A stretch of 36,349 bases of DNA from Candidatus Cloacimonadales bacterium (GTDB lineage: Bacteria; Cloacimonadota; Cloacimonadia; Cloacimonadales; TCS61). The notes beneath the pieces were generated by a model, which did not search any database, was not told the origin of the DNA, and was given only the letters and a program-made list of their open reading frames with translations. A program made the position numbers and the translations under genes. This document shows positions 25,110 to 33,178 of the stretch, piece after piece (within the stretch, counting starts at the first letter, position 1; every line of letters starts with the position of its first letter). The stretch lies in NCBI GenBank assembly GCA_030656075.1, contig JAUSOT010000244.1:1-36349 (forward strand), given 5' to 3'.

Positions 25110-25469
25110 ATGAAAGTCGCCTTTGAGACAGCCAGAGATTTAAGGAAAAGGAACACAGTTGCTGAAGATGCATTTTGGCAAATGGTGCGTAATCGTCGAT
25201 TCTATGACTTTAAGCTCAAAAGGCAGTGTCCGATTGAATTTGAATATGAGGATGGGAAACGATTTTTTATTGCAGATTTTTATTGTCATGAGAAGAAATT
25301 GGTTGTTGAAATAGATGGTGGAATTCATGAATTTCATAAAGAATATGATAAGCAAAGAGACGAGATGATGACGATATTGGGATTGAAAATTATTAGATTC
25401 AGCAATTTAGAAGTTTTGAATAATTTAGATAATGTGAAAGTAGAACTAAAACGGATTCTCTCTTCATAG
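25110..25469 (+). CDS. DUF559 endonuclease-domain protein
   Basis: A small 119-residue protein of the DUF559 group, which shares the Vsr/restriction-endonuclease-like fold. The pattern is typical: LRKRNTVAEDAFWQMVRNRR at the N-terminus, then FKLKRQCPIEFEYEDGKRFFIADFYC, VVEIDGG with acidic and Gln/Lys candidates, HEFHKEYDKQRDEMMTILG, and the final IIRFSNLEVLNNLD. Length matches the family. Function is not established; DNA cleavage or repair is inferred from the fold. The gene lies alone between purQ and ridA and is enclosed by inverted repeats, so it looks like the cargo of a small mobile unit. Its stop lies in the loop of a GATTCTC/GAGAATC hairpin (25454-25476). Confidence 0.85.
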   Translation: MKVAFETARDLRKRNTVAEDAFWQMVRNRRFYDFKLKRQCPIEFEYEDGKRFFIADFYCHEKKLVVEIDGGIHEFHKEYDKQRDEMMTILGLKIIRFSNLEVLNNLDNVKVELKRILSS

Positions 25470-25503
25470 GAGAATCTAACAGTAAAGTATTTCTTCCCGA
25501 TTA

Positions 25504-25540
25504 CTCCTTCTCCTTGAGGAGAAGGTTGGGATGAGGTAGA
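25504..25540 (-). repeat. Right inverted repeat of the DUF559 unit
   Basis: CCTTCTCCT-TG-AGGAGAAGG (25506-25525) is followed by TTGGGATGAGGTAGA. Its reverse complement, TCTACCTCATCCCAACC..., aligns with TCTGACCTCACCTTAATCC at the left end. Confidence 0.75.
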
Positions 25541-25552
25541 AAAGAGGATTTT

Positions 25553-25939
25553 ATGAAAAAAGTAATTTCAACCGACAACGTCCCGAAAGCTGTGGGACCT
25601 TATTCCCAGGCTGTTTGGGCAAACGATCTGCTCTTCATTTCCGGGCAAATTCCCATCGATCCCAAAACTGGTAAATTCGTTTCGGACGATATTAAAGAAC
25701 AGACCAAACAGGTTTTCAAAAACTTGGGAGCCATCCTGCAGTCAGCCGGACTGGGCTACGAAAACATTGTGAAAGCAACAGTTTACCTGGCAGATATGAA
25801 TGATTTTGCTGCCATGAATGAAATTTATGCATCATTCTTCAAGAAAGATTTTCCGGCCCGGGCTGCTTTCCAGGTAGTTAAACTGCCTCTGAGTGCCAAA
25901 GTGGAAATCGAAGCGATCGCAGTGAGAGAAATTTATTAG
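25553..25939 (+). CDS. ridA: RidA family enamine/imine deaminase
   Basis: A 128-residue cytoplasmic protein of the RidA (YjgF/YER057c/UK114) family, which hydrolyses reactive 2-aminoacrylate and related enamines released by PLP enzymes. The key arginine is present in PARAAFQV (Arg103), along with the VEIEAIA strand (Glu118/Glu120) and the N-terminal AVGPYSQAV substrate-pocket motif. Length matches. AAAAGAGGA precedes the ATG. It is followed 19 bases later by a PLP-dependent class V enzyme; the pairing fits its role in quenching PLP-enzyme by-products. RidA genes are also often found with purine genes (purR regulon in Bacillus), so either association could explain the position. Confidence 0.95.
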   Translation: MKKVISTDNVPKAVGPYSQAVWANDLLFISGQIPIDPKTGKFVSDDIKEQTKQVFKNLGAILQSAGLGYENIVKATVYLADMNDFAAMNEIYASFFKKDFPARAAFQVVKLPLSAKVEIEAIAVREIY

Positions 25940-25958
25940 AATTAGATAAAGGTAAATC

Positions 25959-27716
25959 ATGAAAGTTAAAGAACTGATCAAAAACCTGGATTGGCTGAGA
26001 AACGACATTATCGGCAGAAACATGTTATTCAAAACTCCCTTTGGTGAAAAGCCTCTTGTTTATGCCGATTACACCGCCAGCGGACGTTGTCTGTATTCCA
26101 TCGAAAACTACATGATGCATATCATGCAATATTACGCCAATACTCACACCGAGGATGATTTCACCGGAAAGACCATGACCGATCTTCTGCATGAAGCTGA
26201 AAGAAATATCAAAAGACTCGTTAATGCCGGCAAGCACGGAAAGATAATTTTCACGGAATCGGGAACGACTGGCAGTATAACTCGTTTGCAGCAGATTCTG
26301 GGAGTTTACTGGCCACCTGCAACTCGCGAAAAAGTTAACATTTTTTTGGGAAGCTGCCTGGAACGCGATCCATCCAAGAGTGAATGCAACAGGCAGTTAA
26401 AGGATTTCATCCGGAATCACAAACCGATAGTTTTCGTAGGACCCTATGAGCATCATTCCAACGAAATAATGTGGAGGCAAACGCTTTGCGATGTGGTGGA
26501 AGTGCCGATGAATGAAAATGAAGAGATCGATCTGAATGTTTTGGAAGAAATGGTTTCCGATCCTCAATATGATTCACGTCCTAAAATCGGTTCTTTTTCT
26601 GCAGCCTCAAATGTTTCCGGTATTAAAACTCCCGTTTATGAAGTCGCCAAAATCCTGCACAGGAACGGGGCAATCGCCTGTTTTGATTTTGCTGCCTGTG
26701 CACCGTATATCGAAATCGATATGAACCGCGATGCGGAAAGTTATTTCGATGCGATCTTTCTTTCTCCTCATAAATTTCTGGGTGGTCCAGGAAGTTCGGG
26801 AGTTCTTATTTTCAACGAAAACATCTATCCGATCGAATTACCGCCCACAGTTGCCGCCGGAGGAACGGTGGATTATGTTTCTCCCGAAGGTGAAGAATAT
26901 ATTCATGACATCGAAACCCGCGAAAAGCCCGGAACACCAGGTATTTTGCAGGCTATCAAAACTTCCCTGACCTTTCAATTGAAAGATAAGGTTGGCTTGA
27001 AAACGATTGAAAAAATTGAAAATTATTATTACACCGAATTCAAAAAAGCTTTTAAAGGTGAAGCGAGAATTCTTTTCTATGGTCCGCAGGAAATGGAAAA
27101 GAAAGTGCCGATCATTCCTTTCAACATTGTTCATGAAAACCGCATTCTGCATCCCAAATTTGTCACCCGTCTTCTGAACGATCTTTTCGGCATTCAAACT
27201 CGCGCCGGTTGCTCCTGTGCCGGGCCTTATGGTCATAAGTTGATGCATATCGACATGCAGGTTTCCAATTACTATCGCTGCCTAATCACAAACGCCGGTT
27301 ATTCCGGCATCAAGCCTGGCTGGGTGCGATTGAACCTGCATTATGCGCTGTCGGAAAATGAATTTGAATACCTGATAAAAGCTCTCAAATTCGTTATCCA
27401 ATCTTCGCATCGTTTCATTCCGCAATACATTTTCGATATTAAAAGCGGGGATTGGAAACACATCGCTGCCGATGACGAAAAACCGATTAATCTGGATATC
27501 GATGAAGCCTTCAAACTAAAACCTTTTAAACAGAAAGAACCCGAAAATATCGCAGGAATTTACGAAGATAATCTGAAGAAAGCCAAAAATCTGGCTGATA
27601 ATCTGGCAGATAATTTTGAGAAAGTCACCTTTGAACCGGAATTGGAAGAATTGATTTTTTTCCATGTAAAAAACATTATTAATTATAAGAAATACGAGGG
27701 AAAACAGTATGTATGA
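25959..27716 (+). CDS. Class V aminotransferase/cysteine desulfurase-like PLP enzyme
   Basis: A 585-residue fold type I PLP enzyme. Seen: YADYTASGRCL (N-terminal substrate loop), TESGTTGSI (PLP phosphate loop, about 99-107), GPYEHHSNE (161-169), SNVSG, AIACFDFAACAPY with the pyridine-binding Asp243, SPHKFLGGPGSSG with the PLP lysine Lys272, and TRAGCSCAGPYGH with Cys418/Cys420 near the usual desulfurase cysteine. It is longer than IscS/SufS (about 400): a C-terminal extension of about 90 residues, rich in Lys and Glu, follows the core. The reaction is not determined; a cysteine-desulfurase or lyase-like activity is most likely. It follows ridA after 19 bases and shares its transcript. Confidence 0.85.
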   Translation: MKVKELIKNLDWLRNDIIGRNMLFKTPFGEKPLVYADYTASGRCLYSIENYMMHIMQYYANTHTEDDFTGKTMTDLLHEAERNIKRLVNAGKHGKIIFTESGTTGSITRLQQILGVYWPPATREKVNIFLGSCLERDPSKSECNRQLKDFIRNHKPIVFVGPYEHHSNEIMWRQTLCDVVEVPMNENEEIDLNVLEEMVSDPQYDSRPKIGSFSAASNVSGIKTPVYEVAKILHRNGAIACFDFAACAPYIEIDMNRDAESYFDAIFLSPHKFLGGPGSSGVLIFNENIYPIELPPTVAAGGTVDYVSPEGEEYIHDIETREKPGTPGILQAIKTSLTFQLKDKVGLKTIEKIENYYYTEFKKAFKGEARILFYGPQEMEKKVPIIPFNIVHENRILHPKFVTRLLNDLFGIQTRAGCSCAGPYGHKLMHIDMQVSNYYRCLITNAGYSGIKPGWVRLNLHYALSENEFEYLIKALKFVIQSSHRFIPQYIFDIKSGDWKHIAADDEKPINLDIDEAFKLKPFKQKEPENIAGIYEDNLKKAKNLADNLADNFEKVTFEPELEELIFFHVKNIINYKKYEGKQYV

Positions 27717-27794
27717 TGTTTCAAATTGTATAGAAAGATAAAATGAAATGATAAATTCGATAATCAAATGTCATTTTGAGAAATCTATTGATTT

Positions 27795-27890
27795 GTCCCC
27801 CTTGGAAGGGGGAATTAAAAGGGGTTTGCAAAATCGGAAATCAATTACTGATCAAACAAAACCCCTCGTACTCCCCTTACGAAGGGGAGC
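27795..27890. repeat. MITE-like GTCCCCCTT/AAGGGGAG element, copy 1
   Basis: The left end is GTCCCCCTT-GG-AAGGGGGAA, then AAAGGGGTTTGCAAAAT. The right end AAACAAAACCCCTCGTACTC carries on to CCCCTT-ACG-AAGGGG, the inverted counterpart. About 96 bp with hairpins at both ends. Sister copies are at 29667-29760, 31418-31513, 33057-33150 and 33922-34016. It fills the gap before purH. Confidence 0.88.
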
Positions 27891-27952
27891 AAAATTAGAT
27901 TCTATCGCGGACAGTATTCAATAAATGTGAGAATGATAAAAATAGGAGAATT

Positions 27953-29560
27953 ATGATAAAAATTAAACGAGCCCTGCTCAGCGTTTCAGATAAAACCGGA
28001 ATTACCGATCTGGCCAAAGTTCTGGTTGGACTTGATTGTGAGATCATTTCCACCGGTGGAACGAAAAAAGTTCTGGAAGAAGCCGGAATTGAAGTAACTG
28101 AAATTTCGGAAGTGACCGGCAATCCGGAAGCTTTCGGCGGCAGGATGAAGACGATTTCGTTCAACATCGAATCTGCTCTGCTGTTCGACCGTGAAAAAGA
28201 TATTGAAGAAGCCCAGAAACTGGGAATTGAATCAATTGATCTGGTAGTGTGTAATCTTTATCCTTTTTCCAAAGTAAAGGAATCTAACGGGGATTTTGAC
28301 ACACTCATCGAGAATATTGACATTGGCGGTCCAACCATGCTGCGCGCTGCTGCGAAAAATTTCAAATTTGTGGCTGTGGTAACAGATGTGAATGATTATG
28401 AGAAGATCATTTCCGAACTGAAGGAAAATGATGGAGCTCTAACTTATGAAACTCGTTTCGAATTGATGCGGAAATCTTTCAATCATACAGCAGATTATGA
28501 TGCACTAATTTCCACAACAATGGATGAAAAAGCTGATGAAAAGAGCATCCGTCTGCATTTTACCGGCGGCAAGAAACTGCGTTACGGTGAGAATTCTCAT
28601 CAGGAAGGTTATTTTTATCGCGAAGCAGGAATGGGAAAGTCTCTGTATGATATGCAGGTTCTGCACGGAAAGGAGATTTCTTACAATAACCTGAATGACA
28701 TCCAGGGTGCGATCGATTCGGTGAAAGATCTCAACCGTTTCGCCGTTGGCGTGATCAAGCACAGCAATCCCTGCGGACTGGCGGAAGCTGATGATCAGTG
28801 GACAGCTCTCAAACATGCCTGGGCAGGTGATCCAACTTCAGCTTTCGGTTCCATAGTTGCTTTTAATAAACCGATTGAGTTGAAAACGGTGGAATTTTTT
28901 GAATTGGACAATGAAGATAAAAGCAAACGCAAATTTGTGGAAGTAATCGTTGCTCCCGAATTCAGTCAGGAAGCTCTGGAATATTTGGAATTCCACAAAA
29001 ATCTTAGAATTGTACAGTTTGATCCGGCAATCTGCCAGAGAAAATTCGATATGAAGTATCTTTATAATTCCCTTTTGGTGCAGGATGCGGATAATCTTCT
29101 TTATGAAAAAATGGAAGTTGTAACAAAGAAAAAAGTTGATATTAAAGCGAAGAAGAAATTGATCGAGTTTGGCTTGAAAGCGATGCGGCAGGTGAAATCA
29201 AATTCTATTGTTCTCGTTCGAGAAATGGCAGATGATGCATTCCAACTTCTGGGTATGGGAGCCGGCCAGCCTAATCGTTTAATTTCCACCAGGTTGGCTA
29301 TCGAAAAAGCAACCGAAAATCTAACACTGGAATTTGAAGGTGAAGACATTTTTTCATATTACGATCAGGAATTCGGGAAAGCGATCTTGGTCTCCGATGC
29401 GTTCTTCCCATTCCCGGATAACGTGGTCACAGCTTCACAGGCAAGAATTTCAACAATTGTGCAGCCCGGTGGTTCCATGCGAGATAAACAGGTGATCAAA
29501 GCCTGCGATGATCTGGATATAGCCATGATATTTACCGGAACCAGACATTTTAAGCATTAA
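27953..29560 (+). CDS. purH: Bifunctional AICAR transformylase/IMP cyclohydrolase
   Basis: This 535-residue enzyme does the last two steps to IMP. The N-terminal IMP cyclohydrolase (about 1-195) has RALLSVSDKTGI, IISTGGTKKVLEE, GGRMKT and NLYPF; the C-terminal formyl transferase has LRYGENSHQEG, IKHSNPCGLAE with the catalytic Lys-His, GDPTSAFGSIVAFN, QPNRLIS and the closing VQPGGSMRDKQVI...MIFTGTRHFKH. Length is normal. AATAGGAG precedes the ATG. It is the first of five purine genes that are separated by repeat-filled gaps and not by short operon spacing. Confidence 0.98.
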   Translation: MIKIKRALLSVSDKTGITDLAKVLVGLDCEIISTGGTKKVLEEAGIEVTEISEVTGNPEAFGGRMKTISFNIESALLFDREKDIEEAQKLGIESIDLVVCNLYPFSKVKESNGDFDTLIENIDIGGPTMLRAAAKNFKFVAVVTDVNDYEKIISELKENDGALTYETRFELMRKSFNHTADYDALISTTMDEKADEKSIRLHFTGGKKLRYGENSHQEGYFYREAGMGKSLYDMQVLHGKEISYNNLNDIQGAIDSVKDLNRFAVGVIKHSNPCGLAEADDQWTALKHAWAGDPTSAFGSIVAFNKPIELKTVEFFELDNEDKSKRKFVEVIVAPEFSQEALEYLEFHKNLRIVQFDPAICQRKFDMKYLYNSLLVQDADNLLYEKMEVVTKKKVDIKAKKKLIEFGLKAMRQVKSNSIVLVREMADDAFQLLGMGAGQPNRLISTRLAIEKATENLTLEFEGEDIFSYYDQEFGKAILVSDAFFPFPDNVVTASQARISTIVQPGGSMRDKQVIKACDDLDIAMIFTGTRHFKH

Positions 29561-29566
29561 TAAACC

Positions 29567-29626
29567 TTGAAAATGGCTACGATCAGAGGAATTCTTTCAC
29601 GTTAGCCTTTTCAATGGTTTGGAGAA
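29567..29626 (+). repeat. TTGAAAA-hairpin element after purH
   Basis: TTGAAAATGGCTA pairs with TTAGCCTTTTCAA around GAGGAATTCTTTCA. Same element and same position relative to a stop codon as 9302-9362 after pyrEF. Confidence 0.65.
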
Positions 29627-29666
29627 AAATAGACGTGAATTTTTTTTCCGAAGAATCATTGGCTAA

Positions 29667-29760
29667 TCCCCCTTGGAAGGGGGAATTAGAGGGGGTTTGC
29701 TTCATCCTGGATCGATTATTGATCTAACAAAACCCCTCGTACTCCCCTTACGAAGGGGAG
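29667..29760. repeat. MITE-like GTCCCCCTT/AAGGGGAG element, copy 2
   Basis: TCCCCCTT-GG-AAGGGGG at the left and ACTCCCCTT-ACG-AAGGGGAG at the right, with GAGGGGGTTTGC and AACAAAACCCCTCGT as inner inverted blocks. About 94 bp, very close to the copy at 27795. Confidence 0.88.
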
Positions 29761-29865
29761 TTTAGGAAGATTATTAGAGAATAAAGAGTAGAAAAAAAAG
29801 GACGAAAAAATGAGTTCGACTTTGTTCGTTTCGTTAGTTGCTAAAAATTATTTTGAGAGGATAAA

Positions 29866-31251
29866 ATGAACTGTTTAAAATCAATTTACAGTCCGCAATT
29901 GAAAGTGATCCACAAAGGCAAGGTGCGCGACAGCATCCGGGTGGATGAAAAAACGCGGATGATCGTTGTGACAGACCGTATTTCCAGTTTTGACAGCGTG
30001 CTGAACAACCTGATCCCCAACAAAGGCGCTGTGCTGAATTCGATCACGAATTACTGGTTTGAGAAAACACAAAATATCGTGGACAACCATTTCATAAAGG
30101 CTGTTGATCCCAATATCAGCCTGGTGAAGGAAGCTGAGCCGATTAAAGTGGAAATGGTCGTGCGAGGTTATCTGACCGGATCGATGTGGCGCGGCTACAA
30201 AAATGGCAAACGGGAATTTTCCGGCGTCAAAACCGTGGATGGTTTAACACAGAACCAAAAATTTCCCAGCCCGATCCTGACACCAACAACCAAAGAAAAG
30301 CATGATCGTGAAATTACACCGGAAGACATCGTGAAGGAAGGTTGGACGACCAAAGGAATCTACGACAAAATGGCAGATATTTCTTTGAAATTGTTTGAGT
30401 TGGGAACTGATGATCTGGCAGAAAAAGGCATCATCCTGATGGATACAAAATACGAATTCGGTTTGATCGATGGCGAAGTGATCCTGATCGATGAAATTCA
30501 TACTCCCGATTCTTCCCGTTTCTGGGATAAAGAAGCTTTCGAAAAGGATCCCACCAAAGTTGATTCCATGGACAAGGAGTATATTCGTCAGTGGCTTTTG
30601 AACAACAAAGTAGATGGTGAAGTTCCTGATATATTACCTGATGATGTGATAAAAACAGCTTCACAGAAATACGTGGATATTTATCAAAGAATTTTGGGAG
30701 AAAAGTTCATCGAATGCAAGCTTCCTTTGAACACAAGAATTTACAACCGATTACTCGGTGCCGAACTTATCAAAGATGGTTACGTCATCATCATAATGGG
30801 TTCTCCAGCCGATCTGGGACATTGCAAAAAGATCAAATCTCATTTGGATAAATATAATGTTTTTGTGGATATGCGAGTATGTTCGGCTCACAAAAACGGT
30901 GAACGTCTTCCTGAGATCACAGAAGTTTATAATAATTCCATCGAGCCCGGTTGCGTGATTGCAGTCGCCGGAAGATCAAACGGATTGGGTGGAGCTTTGG
31001 CTGCCAATCTAGCAATTCCGATGATAAACTGTCCTCCCTTCAAAGATAAGATAGATATGATGCTGAATCTCAATTCCTCGCTGATGATGCCTTCCAATAC
31101 GCCGGCTTCCACCGTGATCGATGTGAGTTCGGCTGCATTGGCAGCGCTTCGCAGCTTGAATCTGCAGAGATTGAAGGAAGTGTTCAGAAAGGAAATTGCA
31201 GATGTGAAACAAGGCTTGATCGAGGCGGATGAGGAAATAAGAAAAGGTTAA
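29866..31251 (+). CDS. purCE: Fused SAICAR synthase-AIR carboxylase (PurC-PurE class II, PAICS-like)
   Basis: A 461-residue fusion. Residues 1 to about 300 are SAICAR synthase (KGKVRDS, DRISSFDSVL, VRGYLTGSMWRGY, LMDTKYEFGL, DEIHTPDSSRFW), which joins aspartate to CAIR. Residues about 304-461 are a PurE-type domain with MGSPADLGHCKKI, CSAHKNGERLPE and AVAGRSNGLGGALAANLAIP. The DLGHC and AGRSNGLG wording is that of class II AIR carboxylases, which use CO2 directly, not the class I mutase that needs PurK. No purK is in the window. The same domain order occurs in animal PAICS. GAGAGGATAAA precedes the ATG. Fusion and class are read from motifs; no alignment was run. Confidence 0.95.
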   Translation: MNCLKSIYSPQLKVIHKGKVRDSIRVDEKTRMIVVTDRISSFDSVLNNLIPNKGAVLNSITNYWFEKTQNIVDNHFIKAVDPNISLVKEAEPIKVEMVVRGYLTGSMWRGYKNGKREFSGVKTVDGLTQNQKFPSPILTPTTKEKHDREITPEDIVKEGWTTKGIYDKMADISLKLFELGTDDLAEKGIILMDTKYEFGLIDGEVILIDEIHTPDSSRFWDKEAFEKDPTKVDSMDKEYIRQWLLNNKVDGEVPDILPDDVIKTASQKYVDIYQRILGEKFIECKLPLNTRIYNRLLGAELIKDGYVIIIMGSPADLGHCKKIKSHLDKYNVFVDMRVCSAHKNGERLPEITEVYNNSIEPGCVIAVAGRSNGLGGALAANLAIPMINCPPFKDKIDMMLNLNSSLMMPSNTPASTVIDVSSAALAALRSLNLQRLKEVFRKEIADVKQGLIEADEEIRKG

Positions 31252-31513
31252 CCGCTAAGAACGGAAAGGCGCAAAGATGAAAATTGAGTGTCATCCTGAG
31301 GTATCTTTTAGCCTGCCTTACGAAGGATCTCGTGGAATTCTTTTGGCTTTTCTTCTCGTCTTTCAAAGGAGATTCTTCCTGAGAGCAGCGTGCAAGAGAC
31401 GTCAGAAAGACAACTTTGTCCCCCTTGGAAGGGGGAACTAAAGGGGGTTTGCAAAATCCAGAATTAATTATTAATTTGAACCAAACCCCTCGCACTCCCC
31501 TTACGAATAGGAG
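31251..31513 (+). repeat. Composite repeat block 1 (before purD)
   Basis: Three elements in fixed order: AACGGAAAGGCGCAAAG unit (31251-31276), TGTCATCCTGAG...GTCAGAAAGACA element (31289-31412), and GTCCCCCTT MITE-like element (31418-31513, right hairpin partly mutated). The same order recurs before purN and guaA. Confidence 0.85.
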
Positions 31514-31585
31514 TTTGCAGAGATTCTTCCTGAGAACAACGTGCAAGAGAAGTCAGAATGACATTCTGATTATAATGAGGTATTA
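31252..31585. other. Repeat-filled gap between purCE and purD
   Basis: No gene is supported in this 334-base gap. It holds composite block 1: an ACCGC-AAG-GGCGCAAAG unit at the stop of purCE, a TGTCATCCTGAG element, a MITE-like element, and after it a second partial copy of the TGTCATCCTGAG family's right half (31517-31560). The last 25 bases are the purD leader. Confidence 0.75.
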
Positions 31586-32884
31586 ATGAACATAGCAGTA
31601 ATCGGTTCGGGCGGCAGGGAACATGCCATCGCCTGGAAACTGGAACAAAGTGAGTTAGCAGATAAGATTTATGTTTTGCCTGGTAACGGTGGAACGAAAA
31701 ACAATATAAATATCAATGTGAACGATTTTTCCGCAATCAAAGAATTCTGCCAAAAAGAAATGATAGAATTGATCTTTATTGGCCCGGAAGATCCCTTGGC
31801 TGGTGGAATCGTCGATTTCTTTTCTGAAACTGATATTAAGGTTTTCGGTCCCGATAAAGCCGGAGCACAATTGGAAGGCTCGAAGATCTTTGCCAAACGT
31901 TTCATGCAGAAATATGGCGTGGCCACAGCCGGTTTCTGGGAATTTGGAAAGATTTGTCATGGTGAGCGAAGTCGAACCATAAATGACAAATCCTTTCCCG
32001 ATAAAATCGGGACTCAGGATGACAGTATATCTATTGTTAACAAACTCAACGGCAACTGCGTGATCAAATATGATGGCCTTGCTGCTGGAAAGGGAGTTTT
32101 CGTTTGCTCAAATGAAGAAGAAGCTCTTGCTGCACTAGAAGATATCCATGCTAAATATGGAGAAGAGGCATCCTACCTGATCGAAGAAAAACTGATTGGA
32201 GATGAACTTTCAATTTTGGCTTTCACGGATGGAGAAAACTATCAATTACTTCTTCCGTCGCAGGATCACAAACAACTTCTGGATGGCGATGAAGGACCGA
32301 ATACCGGCGGTATGGGAGCTTTTTGCCCGGTTCCATTCTACAACGAAAAACTGAAAAAGCAGATAGAAAAAGATATTATCGAACCAACCATGACAGGCAT
32401 CCAAGCCGAAAGCTTCAACTTTAAAGGAGTTGTCTATTTTGGTTTGATGATCACAAAAAATGGACCAAAATTATTGGAATATAATGTTCGGCTGGGCGAT
32501 CCGGAGACAGAAGTTGTGTTGCCTGCAATGAAAAGCGATCTGGTAAAATTAGTGCTTTCCTGTTTTGATAGAACTTTGAAAGATTATAAAATGGAATTCA
32601 ATCCAGGCTTTTTCGTTGATGTGGCACTGGTTTCCGGAGGGTATCCCAATTCCTACAAAAAAGGTATCCCAATTTGTGGAATTGAAGAAAATCAGGAACT
32701 GGTCTTCCAGGCCGGAACGAAAAAAGACGGCGAAAAGATCGTTACCTCCGGTGGCCGTGTTTTGAATGTGGTAGCTCAAGGGAATACACTTGATGAAGCT
32801 ATTGATAAAGCTTATGAACGTGTGAATGATTTTTATTTTGAGGATATGTATTTCCGAAAAGATATTGGGAGAAGGAAGAAGTGA
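31586..32884 (+). CDS. purD: Phosphoribosylamine-glycine ligase with repeat-encoded internal insert
   Basis: This 432-residue ATP-grasp enzyme joins glycine to phosphoribosylamine, step two of IMP synthesis. Motifs: VIGSGGREHAIAWKL, PEDPLAGGI, IKYDGLAAGKGV (ATP-grasp), QDHKQLLDGDEGPNTGGMGA (split here by residues that match), EYNVRLGDPETE. Between ATAGFWEFGK and the ATP-grasp strand, residues about 123-147 are read from a palindromic repeat (31953-32025), adding about 21 residues relative to E. coli PurD. The frame stays open and both flanks are conserved, so the protein is probably functional with a surface loop. The start follows ATGAGG. The C-terminal end is normal. Confidence 0.96.
   Translation: MNIAVIGSGGREHAIAWKLEQSELADKIYVLPGNGGTKNNININVNDFSAIKEFCQKEMIELIFIGPEDPLAGGIVDFFSETDIKVFGPDKAGAQLEGSKIFAKRFMQKYGVATAGFWEFGKICHGERSRTINDKSFPDKIGTQDDSISIVNKLNGNCVIKYDGLAAGKGVFVCSNEEEALAALEDIHAKYGEEASYLIEEKLIGDELSILAFTDGENYQLLLPSQDHKQLLDGDEGPNTGGMGAFCPVPFYNEKLKKQIEKDIIEPTMTGIQAESFNFKGVVYFGLMITKNGPKLLEYNVRLGDPETEVVLPAMKSDLVKLVLSCFDRTLKDYKMEFNPGFFVDVALVSGGYPNSYKKGIPICGIEENQELVFQAGTKKDGEKIVTSGGRVLNVVAQGNTLDEAIDKAYERVNDFYFEDMYFRKDIGRRKK
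31953..32025 (+). repeat. Palindromic repeat inserted in frame within purD
   Basis: TTTGTCAT...ATGACAAA (31953-31990) forms one inverted pair, CCCGA-TAAAA-TCGGG (31997-32011) a second hairpin, and CTCAGGATGACAG (32013-32025) is the reverse complement of CTGTCATCCTGAG, the start of the elements at 31289, 32929 and 33793. About 73 bp, translated without a stop. Confidence 0.85.
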
Positions 32885-32891
32885 ATTATCC

Positions 32892-33150
32892 ACCGCAAAG
32901 AACGGAAAGGCGCAAAGTGAAAAATAATTGTCATCCTGAGGTAACTTTTAGCCTGACTTGCGAAGGATCTCATGGATTTTCTTTTAGCTTTGCTTATGAT
33001 TATAGCAGAGATTCTTCCTGAGAACAACGTGCAAGAGAAGTCAGAATGACAACTTTGTCCCCCTTGGAAGGGGGAATAAAAGGGGGTTTGCAGATTCGGA
33101 GTTTATTATTAATCTGTTCTAACCTCTCGTACTCCCCTTACGAAGGGGAG
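32892..33150 (+). repeat. Composite repeat block 2 (before purN)
   Basis: ACCGCAAAG...GGCGCAAAG (32892-32917), TGTCATCCTGAG...CAGAATGAC element (32929-33051) and GTCCCCCTT...AAGGGGAG element (33057-33150) follow one another in the gap between purD and purN. Same order as blocks 1 and 3. Nothing else is seen in the gap apart from the purN leader. Confidence 0.87.
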
Positions 33151-33178
33151 CTTAGCTTTCGATAAATATAGAGGTTAA

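Larger units (their letters stand above)
29561..29865. other. Repeat-filled gap between purH and purCE
   Basis: No gene is supported. The gap holds the TTGAAAA-hairpin element (29567-29626) and a MITE-like element (29667-29760). The remaining 29761-29865 is AT-rich leader; the purCE ATG at 29866 follows GAGAGGATAAA. Confidence 0.7.

Noticed and set aside
31953-32025. Frameshift or pseudogene in purD
   Set aside because: The insert keeps the frame, adds no stop, and motifs on both sides are conserved, so the gene is read as intact with an insert.
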